64,000 nucleotides of DNA from CAIUGU01 sp963819685 (lineage in GTDB: Bacteria; Pseudomonadota; Gammaproteobacteria; Steroidobacterales; Steroidobacteraceae): NCBI GenBank assembly GCA_963819685.1, contig CAWFXI010000010.1, positions 1 to 64,000 on the forward strand. The letters run 5' to 3'. Positions 60,269 through 64,000 of this stretch are shown piece after piece (the stretch's first letter is position 1; the number at the start of each line of letters is the position of its first letter). A program made the translations under genes and the position numbers. The notes beneath the pieces are model-generated. The model saw only the letters and a list, made by a program, of their open reading frames with translations, was not told the DNA's origin and did no database searches.

Positions 60269-61570
60269 ATGTCGTTTGCTTCTCTCGGGCTTTCGAAGGA
60301 ACTCCTCCACGCGATCAGCGAGCGTGGCTACACCACACCGACGCCGATTCAAGTGGCAGCCATTCCCGCCATCCTGAATGGCAAGGATGTCCGGGCCTGC
60401 GCTCATACGGGTTCTGGCAAGACCGCAGCGTTCGTATTGCCATTGCTGCAGCGTTTGCTCACCGCAGCAGATTCCCGAGGACACGAACCGCGAATGCTGG
60501 TTCTGGTGCCGACACGTGAACTCGCCGCCCAGGTCGGCGAGTCGGTCCGCCAACTGGCCAGGTCCCTGCAAAAACCCATCAAGATCGCAGTCGCCTCCGG
60601 GGGCGTATCCATCAATCCGCAAATGATGGCCTTGCGCGGCGGCGCCGACATCGTCGTTGCAACCCCGGGCCGCCTGCTGGATCTCGTCGATCACAATGCC
60701 CTGCACCTCGGCGCCGTGGAAACCCTGGTGCTGGACGAGGCGGATCGTCTGATTGACTCAGGTTTCGCGGACGAGATGCACGCGGTCCTTGAGCGGTTGC
60801 CACAGCAACGCCAGAACCTGCTGTTCTCCGCCACCTTCCCGTCTGAAGTCGAGGAGCTCGCCGGCAACCTGCTGCAGAATCCCCTGCGGATCGATGTCCC
60901 CTCGACTCCCGCGACAGAACCCACGATCGAGCAGCGGGCCATCGCGGTCGATCCACCCAGGCGGACGCAACTGCTGCGTTACTTGCTGCAGGAACACCAG
61001 TGGACGCGCGCGCTCGTCTTCGTCGCCACCAAGTACTCAACCGAGCACGTCGCCGACAAGTTGCGACAGAAAGGCATCAGCGCAGGGGCTTTGCATGGAG
61101 AATTGAGCCAGTCTGCACGCACCAGGGCGCTTGCCGACTTCAAGGCGTCACGACTCAAGGTGCTCGTTGCCACCGACGTCGCCGCTCGCGGCATCCACAT
61201 TGACCAGCTGCCGGCCGTAGTGAACTACGATCTGCCCCGCTCGGCGGTGGACTACACACACCGAATTGGTCGCACCGGGCGCGCCGGCGAACGCGGTGTT
61301 GCCGTGAGCTTCATCAGCGCTGGCACTGAGGCTCATTTCCGGCTGATCGAGAAGCGACACTCGATGCGCCTGCCCCGCGAGACCGTTGCAGGATTCGAAC
61401 CGACCGATTCAGCCGTGGCGGACGCCCCTCCACCCGGCAGGACAAACGGCGGGATCAAAGGCAAACGCAAGAGCAGGAAGGACAGGAAAAGGGAAGCAGC
61501 CGTGGAAACCGATGGACCTCGTGGCGATTCCGTATGGAAAGGCAGGTCTCCCGGTAAGACGCAGGTTTAG
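60269..61570 (+). CDS. rhlE: DEAD-box RNA helicase RhlE
   Basis: 433 residues. Motifs: AHTGSGKTAAFVLPLL, VPTRELAAQV, ATPGRLLDL, LDEADRLIDSGF, FSATFPSE, DVAARGIHIDQLP and HRIGRTGRAG. A short basic tail (GGIKGKRKSRKDRKREAA) follows the core, as in RhlE. One base separates it from dbpA, so both are probably co-transcribed. Confidence 0.93.
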   Translation: MSFASLGLSKELLHAISERGYTTPTPIQVAAIPAILNGKDVRACAHTGSGKTAAFVLPLLQRLLTAADSRGHEPRMLVLVPTRELAAQVGESVRQLARSLQKPIKIAVASGGVSINPQMMALRGGADIVVATPGRLLDLVDHNALHLGAVETLVLDEADRLIDSGFADEMHAVLERLPQQRQNLLFSATFPSEVEELAGNLLQNPLRIDVPSTPATEPTIEQRAIAVDPPRRTQLLRYLLQEHQWTRALVFVATKYSTEHVADKLRQKGISAGALHGELSQSARTRALADFKASRLKVLVATDVAARGIHIDQLPAVVNYDLPRSAVDYTHRIGRTGRAGERGVAVSFISAGTEAHFRLIEKRHSMRLPRETVAGFEPTDSAVADAPPPGRTNGGIKGKRKSRKDRKREAAVETDGPRGDSVWKGRSPGKTQV

Positions 61571-61619
61571 GGACAATGGACGCGCGCATACAGACGCCCG
61601 AACTTCCGAGTCCACTGCG

Positions 61620-62186
61620 ATGACAGAGCCAGACCTGCACGTTTCCATTTATCGCCTCGAAGGAGGCTTCCGCCTGATCGAAATCGAACTGCGTGACCTC
61701 AGGCAGTTGTTCAACACCCTGGATCCTGCGCCCTTTCACGAAAGGGATCTGGACCCGGATGCAGAAACCTACATAGTGGACGCGCTGCGTGAGATGGGCA
61801 CCTCGCAACCCGCCAAGCTGGTTATTTACCTGCCCTCTTCCGTGGTCCCGACACCAGAAGTGCAGGCACTCCCGCTGGCGGTACATAACTATTTCCGTTT
61901 TCGGGCTGCACACGTCGGCCGTGACCTGCGCTACGTGCTGAAATCCGGTTCCGCAAGCCTGGCCATCGGGCTCGGGTTTCTGGTCGCTTGCCTGTCCCTG
62001 AGAGAGTTCCTGTCGCCGCTACTGGGGGCAAGATCGAGAATCCTTGATGAGGGTCTGTTGATCATCGGCTGGGTCGCTTTGTGGCGTCCTCTCGAAGTCT
62101 TCCTGTACGACTGGTGGCCAATTCGACGCAGGCAATCTCTCCTGCGCCGGCTTGCAGTCATCCCGATCGACATCAGATCACGCTAA
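61620..62186 (+). CDS. Unknown protein with C-terminal membrane segments
   Basis: 188 residues starting MTEPDLHVSIYRLEGGFRLI. The N-terminal half is soluble (DLRQLFNTLDPAPFHERDLD). The C-terminal half has two hydrophobic stretches (SASLAIGLGFLVACLSLREF and LLIIGWVALWRPLEVFLYDW) and a basic end. I do not recognise the family. Confidence 0.7.
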   Translation: MTEPDLHVSIYRLEGGFRLIEIELRDLRQLFNTLDPAPFHERDLDPDAETYIVDALREMGTSQPAKLVIYLPSSVVPTPEVQALPLAVHNYFRFRAAHVGRDLRYVLKSGSASLAIGLGFLVACLSLREFLSPLLGARSRILDEGLLIIGWVALWRPLEVFLYDWWPIRRRQSLLRRLAVIPIDIRSR

Positions 62187-62205
62187 CGCGAGCCGGAGAA
62201 CGTTT

Positions 62206-63024
62206 TCACCGCTTCACGGCCAGCACTCCATCCCCCTTCAGGTCCGTCTTGAAGCCTGCAAGGCGCAATCGCTTCGTGACTTCGTTCGGCACATCGCGAC
62301 CACTCGTCAGCTTGTTCGGTGTGCCGGTGTAGTGGAACAACCTTCCCTGGCGTCTGAGGACACGAGCCAGATGATCATAGAAGACCTGCGAGTAGAGTTC
62401 GCCGGCAATCCCGAATCGCGGGGGATCATGCAGGATCGCATCGATGGACGAATCCGGTACTCGCACTATGTGCTCTGCTACATCGCCCTGAATCAGCTTG
62501 AGCGCGCCACCCGCTTCCGGTGACCAGGGATTGAGACTTCGCAGCCAGATGACGTCGGGATTCTTCTCGAACGAATCGATATGCGTCGCTCCGCCTGCCA
62601 CGCAATGCGCTGCGAAGTAGCCCAGGCCTCCGCAGGTATCCAGCACGACCTTGCCTCGTGGCAGGATCAATGCGACTTTGCGCATCGCATCCTCGTACGG
62701 CGAGACTTTCGCGGTCGGCAACATCTTGATGCCATCGATCTCGAAGGTCGGCGGCCCCCATTCGGTCGGCACAAGCTTGATCAATGAAGACGCATAGCGG
62801 GAAACCGGCTGCCAGACGTCCTCTTGCCAGTGGTAAACAGTCCTGTCCTTGCAGCGGGCGGCGAACGGGAAATGTCGCCCCTCCCATTGCCATCCGGTTT
62901 CGCTGACGGCGACCGTCGTGGTCGTCCGGTCGAGATCCAGCGAGCAACTTACGCGGGACACGCCCTTACGCAATGCCAACCGCAGTGCGTTATGCACGCT
63001 TAGCGTCAACAGAGGTCCTTTCAT
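62206..63024 (-). CDS. SAM-dependent methyltransferase-like protein
   Basis: 272 residues. The nucleotide-binding core reads GKVVLDTCGGLGYFAAHCV with a DSFEKNP acidic strand and ILHDPPRFGIAGELYS, which resembles the spermidine synthase-like/Rossmann methyltransferase fold. The N-terminal half (SRVSCSLDLDRTTTTVAVSE) is not assigned. Substrate unknown. Confidence 0.78.
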   Translation of the reverse strand: MKGPLLTLSVHNALRLALRKGVSRVSCSLDLDRTTTTVAVSETGWQWEGRHFPFAARCKDRTVYHWQEDVWQPVSRYASSLIKLVPTEWGPPTFEIDGIKMLPTAKVSPYEDAMRKVALILPRGKVVLDTCGGLGYFAAHCVAGGATHIDSFEKNPDVIWLRSLNPWSPEAGGALKLIQGDVAEHIVRVPDSSIDAILHDPPRFGIAGELYSQVFYDHLARVLRRQGRLFHYTGTPNKLTSGRDVPNEVTKRLRLAGFKTDLKGDGVLAVKR

Positions 63025-63198
63025 TGCAGCAAGCGCGAAGTCGCATCAGTTCGCAACGGGCTTTTCATCATCGAACAGTAGCAGAAGCAGCCTTTTGCAT
63101 AGGCCCATCCTGCAGTGCCGCAAAGTTGCCAACGCATTTCCGAGGCTTTGCAAAGACAGACGCGTGCGCTAACCTCAAGGCTTACAGGGGGATTCACA

Positions 63199-64000
63199 AT
63201 GAAAATTGAACGGATGCTGGGGGGCAGTACCCTCGGTTTGCTGATGGCCTTGGGTTTTGCGAGCCATGCCTTTGCGCAAGCCACCGATCCGTCTTTGGCC
63301 ACGCCGCAATCCGAATTCAAGCCCATGCCGCTGCCGCCAGTCGAAGCGCCTGCACAGGCATTCAAGACCGCAGAAGAACACTACAGCTATCTGCTGAAGC
63401 AGGCGAAGGGTGGCACGAAGCACTCGGCCACGACGCTGCCGACCTGGGAAGGTTTGTGGACACCTGGCCCGAATACGATCGCACAGACGTTTCTGGAGAG
63501 CGGCGCATTTTCGGGTTCCGGCACCTTGCGTGCGGGCGGCGGTGCCGTGAGGAAAAACGTCATGACGCCACCCTATGAAAAGCAGTTCACCGAGCGACGC
63601 GCAGAAGTCGACAAGTTCGGCCAGCAGGTGTTCGATCGCCTGACCCGCTGTGAATTTCCCGGCATGCCGCGCTGGCTCTGGGAGCCGTATGGCAAGGAAT
63701 TCGTCAATACGCCCAGACAATCCTGGATGATGAACGACTTCATGAATGAAACGCGGCGCGTCTATATCAACGGCGAACACATCAACGTCGACGGCAAGCA
63801 TTCGGCCGTCGGCGACAGCATCGGTTTCTGGGACAAGGACAGGCTGATCATCTGGACCAAGTGGATCAATCCCGCCGACTACACCCGCGGTGCGCCCCTG
63901 ACGAGCAACCAGTTCGAGATCGTCGAGACCTGGCATGAAGTACGCGGTGCAAACGGTGCACGGCAGCTGGTCACGCAGGCCACATTCTACGATCCGCTAT
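63199..64000 (+). CDS. Partial secreted protein of unknown function
   Basis: The first 267 residues are in the window and the gene continues past the right edge. A signal peptide (MKIERMLGGSTLGLLMALGF, cut near AFAQA) is followed by a domain with PTWEGLWTPGPNTIAQTF, RCEFPGMPRWLWEPYGKEFV and GDSIGFWDKDRLIIWTKWIN. I have no family name for it. It should be periplasmic or outer-membrane associated. Confidence 0.7.
   Translation, partial: MKIERMLGGSTLGLLMALGFASHAFAQATDPSLATPQSEFKPMPLPPVEAPAQAFKTAEEHYSYLLKQAKGGTKHSATTLPTWEGLWTPGPNTIAQTFLESGAFSGSGTLRAGGGAVRKNVMTPPYEKQFTERRAEVDKFGQQVFDRLTRCEFPGMPRWLWEPYGKEFVNTPRQSWMMNDFMNETRRVYINGEHINVDGKHSAVGDSIGFWDKDRLIIWTKWINPADYTRGAPLTSNQFEIVETWHEVRGANGARQLVTQATFYDPL

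Overview
The window looks like chromosome of a gammaproteobacterium. It has a 16S-tRNAIle-tRNAAla-23S-5S operon, high-GC housekeeping genes, and gammaproteobacterial neighbourhoods: birA-coaX-SPOR-tRNAThr, tyrS divergent from an M23 peptidase, ppk1/ppx convergent, a DUF6776-bactofilin-erpA block, and fbpABC. The genus cannot be fixed from sequence alone; a Steroidobacter/Nevskia-like lineage is only a guess.

Positions 1-13.5 kb hold, on the minus strand, a lower-GC block that I read as dpdE-F-G-H-I-J. This is the helicase/ATPase restriction half of a Dpd (7-deazaguanine-in-DNA) modification-restriction island. The modification genes dpdA-C are not in the window and dpdJ runs off the left edge. 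dpdI is intact. The other five genes are broken by single-base indels, very many of them in dpdE and dpdF. The indels are mostly in short homopolymers and I found no clear substitution-type nonsense codons, so consensus error in a low-quality stretch is at least as likely as real decay.

Positions 13.85-21.0 kb form the most unusual region. Small toxin-antitoxin genes (two HigBA-like pairs, an addiction-module/ParE pair, BrnTA), a four-helix-bundle gene, an ORF6N gene, a small HD hydrolase and gene fragments nearly all point the same way (minus). They are separated by six clusters of a hairpin-rich repeat family. Each cluster has left-arm and right-arm units in opposite orientation around a conserved centre. 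A second short motif lies 45-105 bp upstream of the first gene of five successive units. Several genes end inside the repeat, so their C-termini are translated repeat. The whole looks like a gene-cassette array with no recognisable integrase or attC. It stops about 40 bp from the 3' end of tRNA-Thr(UGU), where tRNA-Tyr would be expected, so the dpd block and the array may form one island inserted there.

Positions 21.0-28.0 kb carry tRNA-Thr, a SPOR protein, a cytochrome c, coaX, birA, plsY, a DUF6152 protein, a CtlX-type amidinotransferase-fold hydrolase and an ECF sigma/anti-sigma pair. Positions 28.0-33.7 kb are the rRNA operon (minus strand) with its terminator, two boxA sites and a clear promoter. 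Positions 33.7-64 kb carry tyrS, M23 peptidase, ppk1, ppx, erpA/bactofilin, DUF6776, hemJ, a GGDEF-EAL protein, rppH, fbpCBA, a DUF484-GGDEF protein, tyrA, pdxH, a CPXCG protein, an HExxH protein, malic enzyme, a glutamate-synthase-like protein, a RIO kinase, dbpA, rhlE, two further proteins and a partial secreted protein. ppx and the glutamate-synthase-like gene each carry one apparent +1 frameshift.
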